Translations under genes and position numbers: made by a program
Assembly (NCBI RefSeq): GCF_003664035.1
Contig: NZ_RCCK01000010.1
Span: 496,001 to 560,000, forward strand
DNA: 64,000 bases
Source of the DNA: Pedobacter alluvionis
Lineage (GTDB): Bacteria; Bacteroidota; Bacteroidia; Sphingobacteriales; Sphingobacteriaceae
Reading direction: 5' to 3'
The notes under the pieces: generated by a model
Told to the model about the DNA's origin: nothing
Databases searched by the model: none
Seen by the model: only the letters and a program-made list of their open reading frames with translations
Part shown: in pieces, positions 1-10,424 of the stretch
Numbering within the stretch: position 1 is the stretch's first letter
How the letters are laid out: each line of letters opens with the position of its first letter

Positions 1-1
1 T

Positions 2-1201
2 GGCCAACACCAGAAATGGTCTCATGGGTATTTCTCATTTCCAAAATTAGAGGGAGAAATTGCACCTCATATGCAATTTCGTGGAAAAGAGCATTTGGTT
101 TGGAGTTTAAACAACTACTTAGGTTTAGCCAATCACCCGGAAGTTAGAAAAGCAGATGAAGAAGCAGCTGCAAAATTTGGTATGGCTTACCCTATGGGAG
201 CCCGCATGATGAGTGGTAACTCAAACTATCACGAACAGCTGGAGCAGGAACTTGCAGAATTTGTAGGTAAACCCGATGCATTTCTATTAAACTATGGTTA
301 TCAGGGCATGGTATCCATTATCGATACTTTGGTTGACAGAAACGATGTGGTGGTATATGATGCAGAATCGCATGCCTGTATTGTAGATGGATTACGTTTG
401 CATATGGGTAAACGTTTTGTTTACAAACATAATGATATCGAAAGTGCCCGTAAGCAATTGGAGCGTGCCACCAAACTTGTTGAAGAAACTGGTGGTGGGA
501 TTCTTTTAATTACAGAAGGTGTTTTCGGAATGAGTGGTGCTCAGGGCAAATTAAAGGAAATCGTTGATCTTAAAAAAGATTTCAATTTCCGTATACTGGT
601 TGATGATGCGCATGGTTTTGGTACCATGGGTAAAACCGGGGCCGGTACACATGAAGCACAGGACTGTATTGAAGGAATTGACGTTTACTTTGGAACATTC
701 GCCAAATCAATGGCAGGTATTGGTGCATTCGTTGCTTCAACAGAACAAATTACCAATTTCTTAAGGTATAATATGCGTTCTCAGACTTTTGCTAAAGCAT
801 TACCTATGCCAATGGTAATTGGTTTATTAAAGCGCTTAGAATTGCTTAAAAGCAAACCTGAATTAAAAGATAAACTTTGGGAAATTGCAATGACCCTTCA
901 AAAAGGATTGCGCGAACGCGGATTCGATTTAGGTGTTACCGATTCAGTAGTTACTCCGGTTTTCTTGAAAGGTGAACTTTCTGATGCGACTGCAATTACT
1001 TACGATTTACGCGAGAATTATAGCATCTTCTGCTCAATCGTAGTTTATCCGGTAATTCCAAAGGGAATGATCGAACTTCGTTTAATTCCTACTGCAGTTC
1101 ACACGCTGGAAGACGTACAACGTACTTTAGATGCTTTTAGCGAAGTTGCTGAAAAATTAGAGAACGGGTATTATAAAGAAAATCTTTTCGCTACTGTTTA
1201 A
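2..1201 (+). CDS. Alpha-oxoamine synthase family PLP enzyme (5' truncated by window edge)
   Basis: PLP-dependent acyl-CoA (or acyl-ACP) : amino acid condensing enzyme of the serine palmitoyltransferase / KBL / BioF family. An in-frame ATG lies at 71, but the frame stays open to base 2 and reads KWSHGYFSFPKLEGEI, typical of the N-terminal part of about 420-residue Bacteroidota homologues, so the true start is left of the window. Seen: NNYLGLANHPEV, DAESHACIVDG, VDDAHGFG, and the PLP-binding lysine in GTFAKSMAG (codon 704-706). It differs clearly from classical Bacteroidota SPT as I remember it, so the amino acid substrate (serine, cysteate, glycine or other) is left open. Family certain, substrate not. 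Confidence 0.85.
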   Translation, partial: GQHQKWSHGYFSFPKLEGEIAPHMQFRGKEHLVWSLNNYLGLANHPEVRKADEEAAAKFGMAYPMGARMMSGNSNYHEQLEQELAEFVGKPDAFLLNYGYQGMVSIIDTLVDRNDVVVYDAESHACIVDGLRLHMGKRFVYKHNDIESARKQLERATKLVEETGGGILLITEGVFGMSGAQGKLKEIVDLKKDFNFRILVDDAHGFGTMGKTGAGTHEAQDCIEGIDVYFGTFAKSMAGIGAFVASTEQITNFLRYNMRSQTFAKALPMPMVIGLLKRLELLKSKPELKDKLWEIAMTLQKGLRERGFDLGVTDSVVTPVFLKGELSDATAITYDLRENYSIFCSIVVYPVIPKGMIELRLIPTAVHTLEDVQRTLDAFSEVAEKLENGYYKENLFATV

Positions 1202-1221
1202 GATCAATCAAAATTATACAG

Positions 1222-1252
1222 AGCCCTTTAAACATGTTTGAAGGGCTTTTTT
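1222..1252 (+). terminator. Intrinsic terminator after the oxoamine synthase
   Basis: Stem AGCCCTT / AAGGGCT with a loop of 12 bases followed by six T. It lies 20 bases after the stop codon. Confidence 0.8.
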
Positions 1253-1453
1253 GTATAAGTTATTTTTTTAAAATACTGTATATCAGGATTTTGTCTTTCC
1301 GATATCGCGTAATATGTTTATAAAGCCATAACATGTGGAAAAAAACGTTTTAGAAGGCTGTTTTTTATTATTCTAAAAATTTTTTTATTTCGTTAAACCC
1401 TTTAAATTAGATAATTAAAACTAAAAACCTTAGAACCATAGGAGTAATTAAAA

Positions 1454-1630
1454 ATGAAAAAATTCGAAGAAGTAAAAAGTTTAGTGGCAGCTTTAGAAGC
1501 TGATGCAGACAAATTTTATAACAAAGGCAACAGCGCAGCCGGCACCCGTATACGTAAAGGTATGCAGGATTTGAAAAACTTAGCCCAAGCTATCCGTTTA
1601 GAAGTTCAGGAAACCAAAAATAAAGCTTAA
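1454..1630 (+). CDS. Histone H1-like Hc1 family peptide (58 aa)
   Basis: Small basic protein starting MKKFEEVKSLVAALEADADK and ending in EVQETKNKA. It matches the Bacteroidota Hc1-like (histone H1) family, thought to bind the nucleoid. A purine-rich AGGAG lies ten bases before the ATG. The gene stands alone between two terminators, so it is monocistronic. Charge pattern: an acidic/neutral helical half followed by a helix with RIRKGMQDLK. Confident of the family; the cellular role rests only on family naming. Confidence 0.85.
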   Translation: MKKFEEVKSLVAALEADADKFYNKGNSAAGTRIRKGMQDLKNLAQAIRLEVQETKNKA

Positions 1631-1649
1631 ACAAAAAATATTATTGTTA

Positions 1650-1683
1650 AGAGCCTCAGAATTTTTCTGAGGCTCTTTTTTTT
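1650..1683 (+). terminator. Intrinsic terminator after the Hc1 gene
   Basis: Perfect 11-bp stem AGAGCCTCAGA / TCTGAGGCTCT, five-base loop, then a run of T. It explains the end of the 58-aa Hc1 gene. Confidence 0.9.
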
Positions 1684-1829
1684 AACCAATGTTAATTTTT
1701 TGTAAATATATATATTGCTGTTAATGTAAAATTTATAATACAAATTAACCTTTGTAAAATAAGTTTTTTAGCTTTCTTATTATTTGCTCCAGGTCGTCTT
1801 TTAGAGATAACATTTGCGGAATTTTGATG

Positions 1830-1845
1830 TTATGACACGTCATAA
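1830..1845. promoter_or_regulatory. Palindrome TTATGAC-AC-GTCATAA upstream of the Crp-AraC gene
   Basis: Perfect 7-2-7 inverted repeat in the 240-base leader of the Crp-AraC fusion gene. A dimeric regulator could bind here; autoregulation is an inference. Confidence 0.4.
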
Positions 1846-1921
1846 GATTTAAGGCAAAGTAATTAATTTACTTAAGTGAGCGGTCATCTGGTAGGATTGA
1901 AAACATTATTAGCAGGATAAG

Positions 1922-2905
1922 GTGTCAAAACATTTGCAATACAATAAGGCAGAAAGTAAGGATGTAAGTTATATATTGAATGTGCTCCGTAGCATACATG
2001 CAGTAGATCCTAAATTGAAAGAAGAATTTGACAAACATCTTTTAAAGCTCAGGATTAAAAAAGATCAGATACTCTTCAATGAGAACGAAGTATGCGAATA
2101 TATATACTTTATAGTTAAAGGTGCTCTAATGGGGTGTACCACTCATAATAAACAAAAAATAACCACCTATATTTCAATTGAAAATGATTTTGTAAGTTCT
2201 ATTTCCGGGCTTCACGGATCTGATTATTCTCAGGAATATGTAGTCGCTGTTGAAGATACAGATCTGCTGGCCATCCACAATAGTGAACTCAACCGTCTTT
2301 TTGCATACCATTTCGAGCTTAATTATATCGTTAGGGTTGTTTTAGGGAAATATTATAAAGCTGCACAACAAAGGGCACACATTATCCGTGTTGGAAATGC
2401 AATGGAAAGATACCTGTACTTTGCAAAAACGAATCCAGGCTATCTGGACCGGCTGCCCTTGGATCTGGTAGCTTCATTGTTGAATGTTAAAACTTCAACA
2501 CTACTATCCATTCAGAAAAATTCTTCTAAAGCCAATGAAGGCAATGTTGACCTTGCAGAATTTGGGCGAAAATTGGAAAGTTATGTTAGCGACCATCAGC
2601 TGTTCAGGCAAAAGGATATCAGGCTCCATTCTCTCGCTCAAAAGATCGGTATAAGCAGTCACAAGCTTTCTATTGTGTTAAACAGCTATTTCAACAAAAG
2701 CTTTATTGATTATATTAATCAGTATCGGGTAAACTGGATAAAGGAGAGTATCCGTAATCCTGAGATTATGCAAAATTTCACACTTGAGGCCCTGGCTTAT
2801 AGTGCTGGTTTTTCATCCAGAAGTGCCTTCTATAATTCTTTTAAAAAAATAGTTGGAATGAGTCCTCTCGACTATTCAAAAAACACTGGGGGGAAAAGAC
2901 TTTAG
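1922..2905 (+). CDS. Hybrid regulator: Crp-type cyclic-nucleotide-binding fold fused to AraC HTH
   Basis: 327 residues with a GTG start, the only start that includes the whole cNMP-binding fold. Residues about 30-150 look like the Crp/Fnr effector domain (ILFNENEVCEYIYFIVKGAL, then the long dimer helix). Residues about 160-200 (RYLYFAKTNPGYLDRLPLDL...) correspond to the usual Crp winged-helix region. Residues about 220-325 form a two-HTH AraC domain (LHSLAQKIGISSHKLSIVL and LEALAYSAGFSSRSAFYNSF). The protein thus carries two successive DNA-binding-type regions. Neighbours are unrelated, so the targets are unknown. A palindrome lies 77 bases upstream. Domain calls confident, ligand unknown. 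Confidence 0.8.
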   Translation: MSKHLQYNKAESKDVSYILNVLRSIHAVDPKLKEEFDKHLLKLRIKKDQILFNENEVCEYIYFIVKGALMGCTTHNKQKITTYISIENDFVSSISGLHGSDYSQEYVVAVEDTDLLAIHNSELNRLFAYHFELNYIVRVVLGKYYKAAQQRAHIIRVGNAMERYLYFAKTNPGYLDRLPLDLVASLLNVKTSTLLSIQKNSSKANEGNVDLAEFGRKLESYVSDHQLFRQKDIRLHSLAQKIGISSHKLSIVLNSYFNKSFIDYINQYRVNWIKESIRNPEIMQNFTLEALAYSAGFSSRSAFYNSFKKIVGMSPLDYSKNTGGKRL

Positions 2906-3087
2906 CTTAACGTTTTTGTTACCGATATGCCCCTTGAGGTTACTTTTAGCTGGCTTATTGTATTGATTTATAATACTGGACAAACTTGATCCTGTTATCT
3001 TCGCCAGAATAAGCCTGATTGGCTAATTTAGTTTGACTAGCAATTTTATATATAGCTTTTACTGAATTTTGCCAAAACTGATTAACT

Positions 3088-3570
3088 ATGATAAGAAAGA
3101 TGCGTGATACAGATTGGAGTGAGGTAAGTACCATTTATCAGGAAGGAATCGACACGGGTACCGCAAGTTTTAGAACCCCAGACATTTCATGGAAGGACTG
3201 GGATTCATCACACCTTAAAACCTGCAGATTTGTGATCTTGCAGGGCCGGGAAATTGTTGGGTGGTGTGCACTTTTGCCGGTAATGGCCAATTATGACGCT
3301 GGTGGTGTTGGAGAGATTGAAGTTTACGTTAAACAGGGTTACAAGGGGCAGGGCCTGGGTTCTTCTTTATTAAACACCCTAATTACCGAAAGTGAAAAAA
3401 CAGGAATATGGATGCTTCAGGCAGGAATCTTCCTGCAGAATTCGGCCTCCTTAAAAATTCATGAAAAAGCTGGATTCAGGGTAGTAGGATACCGGGAAAA
3501 AATAGGTAAAGCAAAAGGTGTTTGGCAGGATAACCTGTTACTGGAAAGAAGAAATAAATTAATTGCATGA
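3088..3570 (+). CDS. GNAT N-acetyltransferase, phosphinothricin acetyltransferase-like
   Basis: 160 residues, the usual size for the Pat/MnaT (YncA-like) branch of GNAT. Seen: MIRKMRDTDWSEVSTIYQEG at the N-terminus, the acetyl-CoA loop GYKGQGLGSSLLNTL, and SASLKIHEKAGFRVVGYREK near the C-terminus. This branch acetylates the alpha-amino group of methionine sulfoximine or sulfone and phosphinothricin; the natural substrate here is not readable. Convergent with the next gene and sharing a bidirectional terminator. Confidence 0.8.
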   Translation: MIRKMRDTDWSEVSTIYQEGIDTGTASFRTPDISWKDWDSSHLKTCRFVILQGREIVGWCALLPVMANYDAGGVGEIEVYVKQGYKGQGLGSSLLNTLITESEKTGIWMLQAGIFLQNSASLKIHEKAGFRVVGYREKIGKAKGVWQDNLLLERRNKLIA

Positions 3571-3574
3571 TAAA

Positions 3575-3618
3575 CAAAAGGCCTTTTAAAATAATTTCAA
3601 AGGCCTTTTGTTATTTTT
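3575..3618. terminator. Bidirectional terminator between convergent genes
   Basis: CAAAAGGCCTTT / AAAGGCCTTTTG, a perfect 12-bp stem, with T-rich flank on the plus side and A/T-rich sequence on the other. It serves the GNAT gene and the small lipoprotein gene. Confidence 0.85.
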
Positions 3619-3892
3619 AGTATCTGAATGACTTATAATCATCTGCATAAATTCCTTTCTCAAACCTCACAAGTTTTTCATTTCGAAAAAAGAAAAATTT
3701 GTAATTCGTGCTGGCGTAGTATGTACTATAAATTCTGGTTCCATCTTCTTCATTCGCAGCGACCAATTCCGGCTTGTTTTTCTTTTTGAAATCAGATTCT
3801 GACATGCCCATCGTAAAAGTAGGTTCGAAGCCTACAAAGGCCCTACAGCTCAGCATAACCAGTGCCAGGCCAATTAAAATTAATTTTTTCAT
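3617..3892 (-). CDS. Small lipoprotein of unknown function (91 aa)
   Basis: The open frame extends further upstream, but the start chosen (MKKLILIGLALVMLSC) gives a clean lipoprotein signal with lipobox LSC at residue 16. The mature part contains MGMSESDFKKKNK and RIYSTYYASTNYKFFFFRN, suggesting a small beta fold that ends with IYADDYKSFRY. I recognise no family. It shares a terminator with the convergent GNAT gene. Confidence 0.65.
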   Translation of the reverse strand: MKKLILIGLALVMLSCRAFVGFEPTFTMGMSESDFKKKNKPELVAANEEDGTRIYSTYYASTNYKFFFFRNEKLVRFEKGIYADDYKSFRY

Positions 3893-4036
3893 TGTGTGTT
3901 TAATTTGTGTGTATCGAAGCCAATTCAATAATGATGCCTTTAATATTTCTAAAACTTTTGTAGCATTATAGTTTTTGAGCTTTGTTTTAAGGTGTTGATT
4001 GTCAGTTGTTTTGTTTTTATATTTTTTTATTAAACA

Positions 4037-4094
4037 CAAAAAACAGATTGTCTTCATTTGCATTTTTTCTGCAAAATCAAACAATCTGTTTTAC
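4037..4094 (-). terminator. Nested hairpin terminator downstream of dapA
   Basis: On the minus strand AAACAGATTGT pairs with ACAATCTGTTT and encloses a second stem (ATTTTGCA / TGCAAAT); a T run follows the outer arm. It lies 30-90 bases past the dapA stop codon. Confidence 0.65.
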
Positions 4095-4122
4095 ATTTTT
4101 GGGAAATATTATTATAAGCAGT

Positions 4123-5010
4123 TTAAGCTATCTCACTTAGTTTTTCTATTTCTGCAATTATTGATTTTTCTAAAGGTGCAGATGCTTTAACCAATGGCAG
4201 CCTTACGGTATCGCCACAAATACCTAAATGTTTTAATGCAGCTTTAATCCCAGCCGGATTACCTTCTGCAAATGCCAGGCGAGTGAATTCTACTAAGCCT
4301 AAATGAGCAGGCAAGGCCGCTTTATAATCGCCAGCTAAACAAAGTTTTACCATATCAGAAAATTGCTTCGGTAAAGCATTTCCGATTACTGAAATAATGC
4401 CCGCGGCACCCAAAGCAATCATCGGCAAAGTAACCGGATCATCTCCTGAGATTAAAAGAAAATCTGCAGGTTTATCTCTCATAATCTGGTTAAACTGATC
4501 GAAACTTCCTGATGCTTCTTTGGTCGCAATAATGTTTTTAAAATCATGAGCCAGCCTGCAGGTAGTTTCAGGACTCATATTACTTCCTGTACGACCGGGT
4601 ACGTTGTATAAAATCAAATCTAAAGGAGAAATTTCAGCTAAATATTTATAGTGTTGATAAATTCCTTCCTGAGTAGGTTTGTTGTAATAAGGACTAACAG
4701 ATAAAATTGCACTATAACCTGCAGCATCGAAAGATTTAATGTCTTCAGCCACAGAGAACGTGTTATTGCCACCTATTCCGGCAACTAAAGGTAATCTGTT
4801 ATTGTTAATTTCAGCAGTATAGGCCCACACCTTCTTCTTCTCGTCCTTAGTCATTGTAGCGGTTTCGCCGGTTGTACCTAAAGAAACGAGGTAATCAATC
4901 CCTCCATCTACCAGGTAATTAATCAGGTTTTTTAAGCCGTTATAATCAACTGATCCATCTGTGTTGAAAGGTGTAACTAAGGCTACACCAGTACCCTGAA
5001 ATTTGTTCAT
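4123..5010 (-). CDS. dapA: 4-hydroxy-tetrahydrodipicolinate synthase
   Basis: Condenses pyruvate with L-aspartate semialdehyde, the first committed step to meso-diaminopimelate and lysine. 295 residues, full length. Seen: GTTGE substrate loop at 45-49, catalytic Tyr135 in YNVPGRTG, Schiff-base Lys164 in IIATKEAS, and GDDPVTLP at about 189. The gene is followed by a nested hairpin terminator. ligA lies directly upstream on the same strand, but an inverted repeat of the intergenic 'word' type separates them, so they may not be co-transcribed. Confidence 0.95.
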   Translation of the reverse strand: MNKFQGTGVALVTPFNTDGSVDYNGLKNLINYLVDGGIDYLVSLGTTGETATMTKDEKKKVWAYTAEINNNRLPLVAGIGGNNTFSVAEDIKSFDAAGYSAILSVSPYYNKPTQEGIYQHYKYLAEISPLDLILYNVPGRTGSNMSPETTCRLAHDFKNIIATKEASGSFDQFNQIMRDKPADFLLISGDDPVTLPMIALGAAGIISVIGNALPKQFSDMVKLCLAGDYKAALPAHLGLVEFTRLAFAEGNPAGIKAALKHLGICGDTVRLPLVKASAPLEKSIIAEIEKLSEIA

Positions 5011-5033
5011 TTTTAATTTATAATTATTGAATT

Positions 5034-5099
5034 TTGAATGAGAGATTGAATGAATGCTTTGTACATTCTATCATCCACTAATTCAATCACTCTCTCATT
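5034..5099. repeat. Inverted intergenic repeat between ligA and dapA
   Basis: AATGAGAGATTGAATGA near the left side is mirrored by TTCAATCACTCTCTCATT on the right. It could act as the ligA terminator. The simple-word composition resembles other intergenic elements in this window (about 48.5 and 50.8 kb). Confidence 0.6.
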
Positions 5100-7172
<2,073 letters not shown>

Positions 7173-7206
7173 CTATTTAATCTTTTTTAAGATGTTAGCG
7201 TGAAAT

Positions 7207-7306
7207 CGTCATTGCGAGAAGGCTTTTTCAGCCGACGAAGCAATCTCCTACCGTGAGTTATAGCGATCGTCGTAAGATTGCGTCGTCGTTCCTCCTCGCA
7301 ATGACG
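7207..7306. repeat. Palindromic intergenic repeat, family 1, copy 1
   Basis: Begins CGTCATTGCGAG and ends CTCGCAATGACG, so the ends are perfect inverted repeats. The first 40 bases match copy 2 (16685-16779) at all but one position. The inner part carries GAAGCAATCT and AGATTGC, also inverted. Confidence 0.85.
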
Positions 7307-7357
7307 ACTTTTTTAGATCTCTCCATTCCACTGCGTTTCAGGAGATGACGATTTCTC

Positions 7358-8035
7358 TTACAAGTCTATTTTTCCTTCAATTTCTTTAAAAATATCCATA
7401 TAGTCTTTTTCCAAAACCGCCTTGAAAAGGCCCAGCTGAAAAGTCAGCTGCTGAAGTTGTTTCTCACTCAATGTTTCTGGCCACAAACGCATACAGATCC
7501 TGTTAAGGGCATAACTGATGTTTTCGAGTTTTTGGTAACTCAACAGGTATTTACTGCTAATGAATTTCGCTAAAAAATCGAAAAATATTTCAGGATTTTT
7601 AAGCTTGCAGTGCTCAAGGAAATCGCTTAAAGATTCTTTTTTTACGGCATCAAGTTTATCGTAAAAATGGTTCACCTGAACCAGGTTGTGCTCCACTAAT
7701 AGATGATCCAATAAAAGTTCTAAGCCAATATGGGCAAGAAACGAAGGACGGACAGCAGTATTTTCTACAATGGGCTTAATGAGTTGCTTAAGTTCGGTGG
7801 TTTTCTCAAGGAAGAAATTAGAAGAATGAAAAAGCAGATCAACAGCTAAATGCCTTTTCCAGCCAATTAGCAGGCTTTCTTCATTAGGGTTCCCTTTAAA
7901 CAGGAATTCATTCTTCTGGGGATATAAATTTGCTTCTTTAGCTGCATTTTTAATCAGATCTGGCAAAACAGTTCCCATTACCACATTGGCATCATTACTT
8001 GTCCGGTCGAAATAATAATGGGATAAAAAGTTCAT
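7358..8035 (-). CDS. ACP phosphodiesterase (AcpH)-like protein
   Basis: 225 residues. The N-terminus MNFLSHYYFDR and the segment WKRHLAVDLLFHSSNFF, with RPSFLAHIGLELLLDHLL in the middle, match the layout of the AcpH / DUF479 metal-dependent family (MNFLAH..., H/D metal ligands), which removes 4'-phosphopantetheine from acyl carrier protein. Whether Bacteroidota members hydrolyse ACP is not known to me. Single gene, divergent from tyrS. Confidence 0.6.
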   Translation of the reverse strand: MNFLSHYYFDRTSNDANVVMGTVLPDLIKNAAKEANLYPQKNEFLFKGNPNEESLLIGWKRHLAVDLLFHSSNFFLEKTTELKQLIKPIVENTAVRPSFLAHIGLELLLDHLLVEHNLVQVNHFYDKLDAVKKESLSDFLEHCKLKNPEIFFDFLAKFISSKYLLSYQKLENISYALNRICMRLWPETLSEKQLQQLTFQLGLFKAVLEKDYMDIFKEIEGKIDL

Positions 8036-8111
8036 CTTGCAAGGTAATGTTTTCTTGTATGGTTGTAAAGGCAGAGTTCAATTATGATAACTCATTTACA
8101 AAACCAACTAA

Positions 8112-8144
8112 TTTGCTTTAAACTAAGCTAAAATTTTATCTTTG
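8112..8144 (+). promoter_or_regulatory. Housekeeping promoter of tyrS
   Basis: TTTG at 8112-8115 and TATCTTTG at 8137-8144, spaced 21 bases, match the Bacteroidota -33 / -7 elements. The transcript would start about 25 bases before the tyrS ATG. Confidence 0.6.
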
Positions 8145-8171
8145 CACGCACATTATTAAAGTGTTTGTACA

Positions 8172-9458
8172 ATGACGAATTTTGTTGAAGAGTTAAGATG
8201 GCGTGGCATGCTACATGATATTATGCCGAATACTGAAGAAAAGTTAAACGAGGGTATGACTTCTGGTTATATCGGTTTTGATCCTACTGCAGATTCGTTA
8301 CACGTTGGTCACTTAACACAGATCATGACCCTGATTCATTTTCAAAATGCCGGTCACAAGCCGTTTGCTTTGGTTGGTGGTGCTACAGGTATGGTGGGCG
8401 ATCCTTCAGGGAAATCTGATGAACGTAACCTTCAGACGCCTGAAATGATTGAGCACAATCTGAAAGGGATGAAAAAGCAATTGGCTAAATTCTTGAAATT
8501 TGAAGAAGGTGGAAATGGGGCGGTAATGGTTAACAATGCCGATTGGTTTAAAGATATGAACCTTTTCACTTTCATCAGAGATGTAGGTAAACATATTACC
8601 GTGAACTATATGATGGCCAAAGATAGCGTTAAAAGGCGTTTGGAGGGCGATTCTGGTCTATCTTTTACCGAGTTCTGCTACCAATTAATTCAGGGTTACG
8701 ATTTCTATCATTTATGGAAAAACGAAAACTGTCTGGTGCAAATGGGAGGATCTGATCAATGGGGCAATATTGTTACCGGCACAGAGCTGATCAGAAGAAA
8801 AGACGCTGGTACAGCTTATGCCATTACTACACAGTTGATTAAAAAGGCAGACGGAACCAAATTCGGTAAAACCGAAAGTGGTGCAGTTTGGCTGGATCCG
8901 GAAAAGACTTCTCCATATAAATTCTACCAGTTCTGGTTAAATGCATCAGATGATGATGTGAAAAAATGGATCCGCATTTTTACATTAAAAAACAAGGAAG
9001 AAATAGAAGCCTTAGAAAAAGAACATGATGCCGCTCCGCATTTGCGTATCCTTCAAAAAGCTTTGGCTGAAGATATCACCATAAAAACCCATTCGGTGGA
9101 AGCTTTAGAAACAGCTATTAAAACATCTGAGTTTTTATTCGGAAATGGTTCATTGGAGTTTTTAAAGGGTTTATCTGATAAAGAAGTGTTGGATATATTT
9201 GATGGTATACCACAATATAAAATCTTAATTGAAGAACTTGGGGCTGGAATTGATGCAGCAAGCTTACTTGCCGAAAAATCAGCTATATTTCCGTCAAAAG
9301 GAGAAGCCAAAAAAACCATTCAGGGAGGGGGAGTTTCTGTAAACAAAGAAAAGGTAGCTGAAATGGCTCAGATCTTTACTGCAGATCATTTGATAAACGA
9401 TAAATTTATCGTCGTACAAAAAGGAAAGAAAAACTATTTCCTTTTAATCGCTGAATAA
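8172..9458 (+). CDS. tyrS: Tyrosyl-tRNA synthetase
   Basis: Class I aminoacyl-tRNA synthetase charging tRNA-Tyr. 428 residues. Seen: YIGFDPTADSLHVGHL with the HIGH-type motif HVGH, GGSDQWGNIVTG, the KMSKS equivalent KFGKT, and a C-terminal S4-like RNA-binding domain (FPSKGEAKKTIQGGGVSVN). A standard promoter lies upstream, and a long stem-loop (9467-9507) follows. Confidence 0.97.
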   Translation: MTNFVEELRWRGMLHDIMPNTEEKLNEGMTSGYIGFDPTADSLHVGHLTQIMTLIHFQNAGHKPFALVGGATGMVGDPSGKSDERNLQTPEMIEHNLKGMKKQLAKFLKFEEGGNGAVMVNNADWFKDMNLFTFIRDVGKHITVNYMMAKDSVKRRLEGDSGLSFTEFCYQLIQGYDFYHLWKNENCLVQMGGSDQWGNIVTGTELIRRKDAGTAYAITTQLIKKADGTKFGKTESGAVWLDPEKTSPYKFYQFWLNASDDDVKKWIRIFTLKNKEEIEALEKEHDAAPHLRILQKALAEDITIKTHSVEALETAIKTSEFLFGNGSLEFLKGLSDKEVLDIFDGIPQYKILIEELGAGIDAASLLAEKSAIFPSKGEAKKTIQGGGVSVNKEKVAEMAQIFTADHLINDKFIVVQKGKKNYFLLIAE

Positions 9459-9466
9459 TATGATTA

Positions 9467-9507
9467 AGCCCAATGAAACTGATCATAAAAGATCTGTTCA
9501 TTGGGCT
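9467..9507 (+). terminator. Stem-loop after tyrS
   Basis: AGCCCAATGAA pairs perfectly with TTCATTGGGCT, with an inner GATC / GATC pair. The T tract is weak, so this is a terminator or a 3'-end stabilising hairpin. Confidence 0.6.
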
Positions 9508-9927
9508 CGAATTTAAAATTGAACAGGAAGTTGATCTCCCGCAAGAGCTCCTGTTAAGCATATCAGTCAAGCATTAAGAGAACCGGACTATGAGATTATA
9601 AAGCAGTCTGCTAATATGATTAGCTTTGATAACGGTTGGAACAATGTTCATCAAAAATAAACGAAATCTTTAATGCAGTTAACCCGCCAGAAGGAAATTG
9701 ATTGGCGTTGTTCTAATAAATTTGAGATGAATTGGTTTTTAGGAATTTTTCTTTAATCTTAAGACTTTCGATCAATCGATCGGCAGCGTATAAACTTCAA
9801 TATTTTTGAGTTATAAATAAAGTCGATCTTGATTAATTAAAGGTCAATTCCAGGATTTGCTTTAAATATAACTTTGTCTTGAGAAAAAAGCTACCTGGAG
9901 CAGCTTAAATGAGATGATAATTTTAGA
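9508..9927. other. Intergenic region without a convincing gene
   Basis: About 420 bases. A 40-codon in-frame stretch (to the stop at about 9660) reads like protein (ISQALREPDYEIIKQSANMI) but has no start codon, so it may be a relic. The remainder is AT-rich with no recognised feature. Confidence 0.4.
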
Positions 9928-10104
9928 TTACTTAAATACGTAAAACTTATTAAAACACTTATAACATTTGTATCTCTTAACTGAAATCCAAGGCATAATT
10001 ATTTTAAAGATAAACCCTCTTGGTACTCTGTAGGTTTCGAAGTTTTTACACTTCGGGCAATGCACGTGGATTTTAACTGAAGTTAATTTTCCTGAGGATT
10101 CCAT
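9928..10104 (-). CDS. Small zinc-ribbon-like protein (58 aa)
   Basis: The ATG at 10104 is chosen because a promoter-like TAAATTTG (minus, 10126-10133) would overlap any start further upstream. Two CxxC knuckles, CPKC near residue 16 and CYKC near residue 46, separated by 27 residues (VPRGFIFKIIMPWISVKRY in between), suggest a treble-clef or ribbon zinc site. No named family recognised. It lies next to the CobW metal-chaperone region, which may be coincidence. Confidence 0.6.
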   Translation of the reverse strand: MESSGKLTSVKIHVHCPKCKNFETYRVPRGFIFKIIMPWISVKRYKCYKCFNKFYVFK

Positions 10105-10125
10105 AATAAGTATTGGTTGGTGCGG

Positions 10126-10133
10126 CAAATTTA
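10126..10133 (-). promoter_or_regulatory. Promoter -7 element TAAATTTG
   Basis: Matches TAnnTTTG on the minus strand and lies about 22 bases before the ATG of the small zinc-ribbon gene. Confidence 0.4.
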
Positions 10134-10190
10134 TGCAAAATAAAACCTAAGAGTATTACCTAAAAACTACCATTTTGTTAACTTCATCGA

Positions 10191-10388
10191 CTATTTCTCA
10201 GTATTATAGCGAAATATACCCAAATTCATTCTTAAGCTGGTTAATTTAAATAGTTTTTCTTCTGTATCAGTTAACAGACGGTATTTGGGCGCTTTTGCAG
10301 ATGATGCTGCCTTATTCAGTAAGGTAAATATTCGTTTTAATGGCCTATCGGTCTGTAAAACAAGCCATCTAAGAATATCATAGAACAA
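10191..10388 (-). pseudogene. Likely relic of a second CobW C-terminus
   Basis: A 65-codon frame whose C-terminal half contains KYRLLTDTEEKLFKL, close to EYCLLTDTEVKDYK at the end of the intact CobW gene just upstream. At DNA level a 19-base word, CTTCTGTATCAGTTAACAG, is identical in both, in the same orientation. The N-terminal half does not resemble CobW. The most economical reading is a decayed tandem duplicate of the cobW 3' end; a small real gene cannot be excluded. Confidence 0.45.
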
Positions 10389-10424
10389 CTTCCATTGTTT
10401 ATTCCATCGAATATTGTTTTATTT

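Noticed and set aside
9530..9662. Protein-like in-frame stretch after tyrS (ISQALREPDYEIIKQS...)
   Set aside because: No start codon, only about 40 codons, no recognisable family; left as possible relic only.
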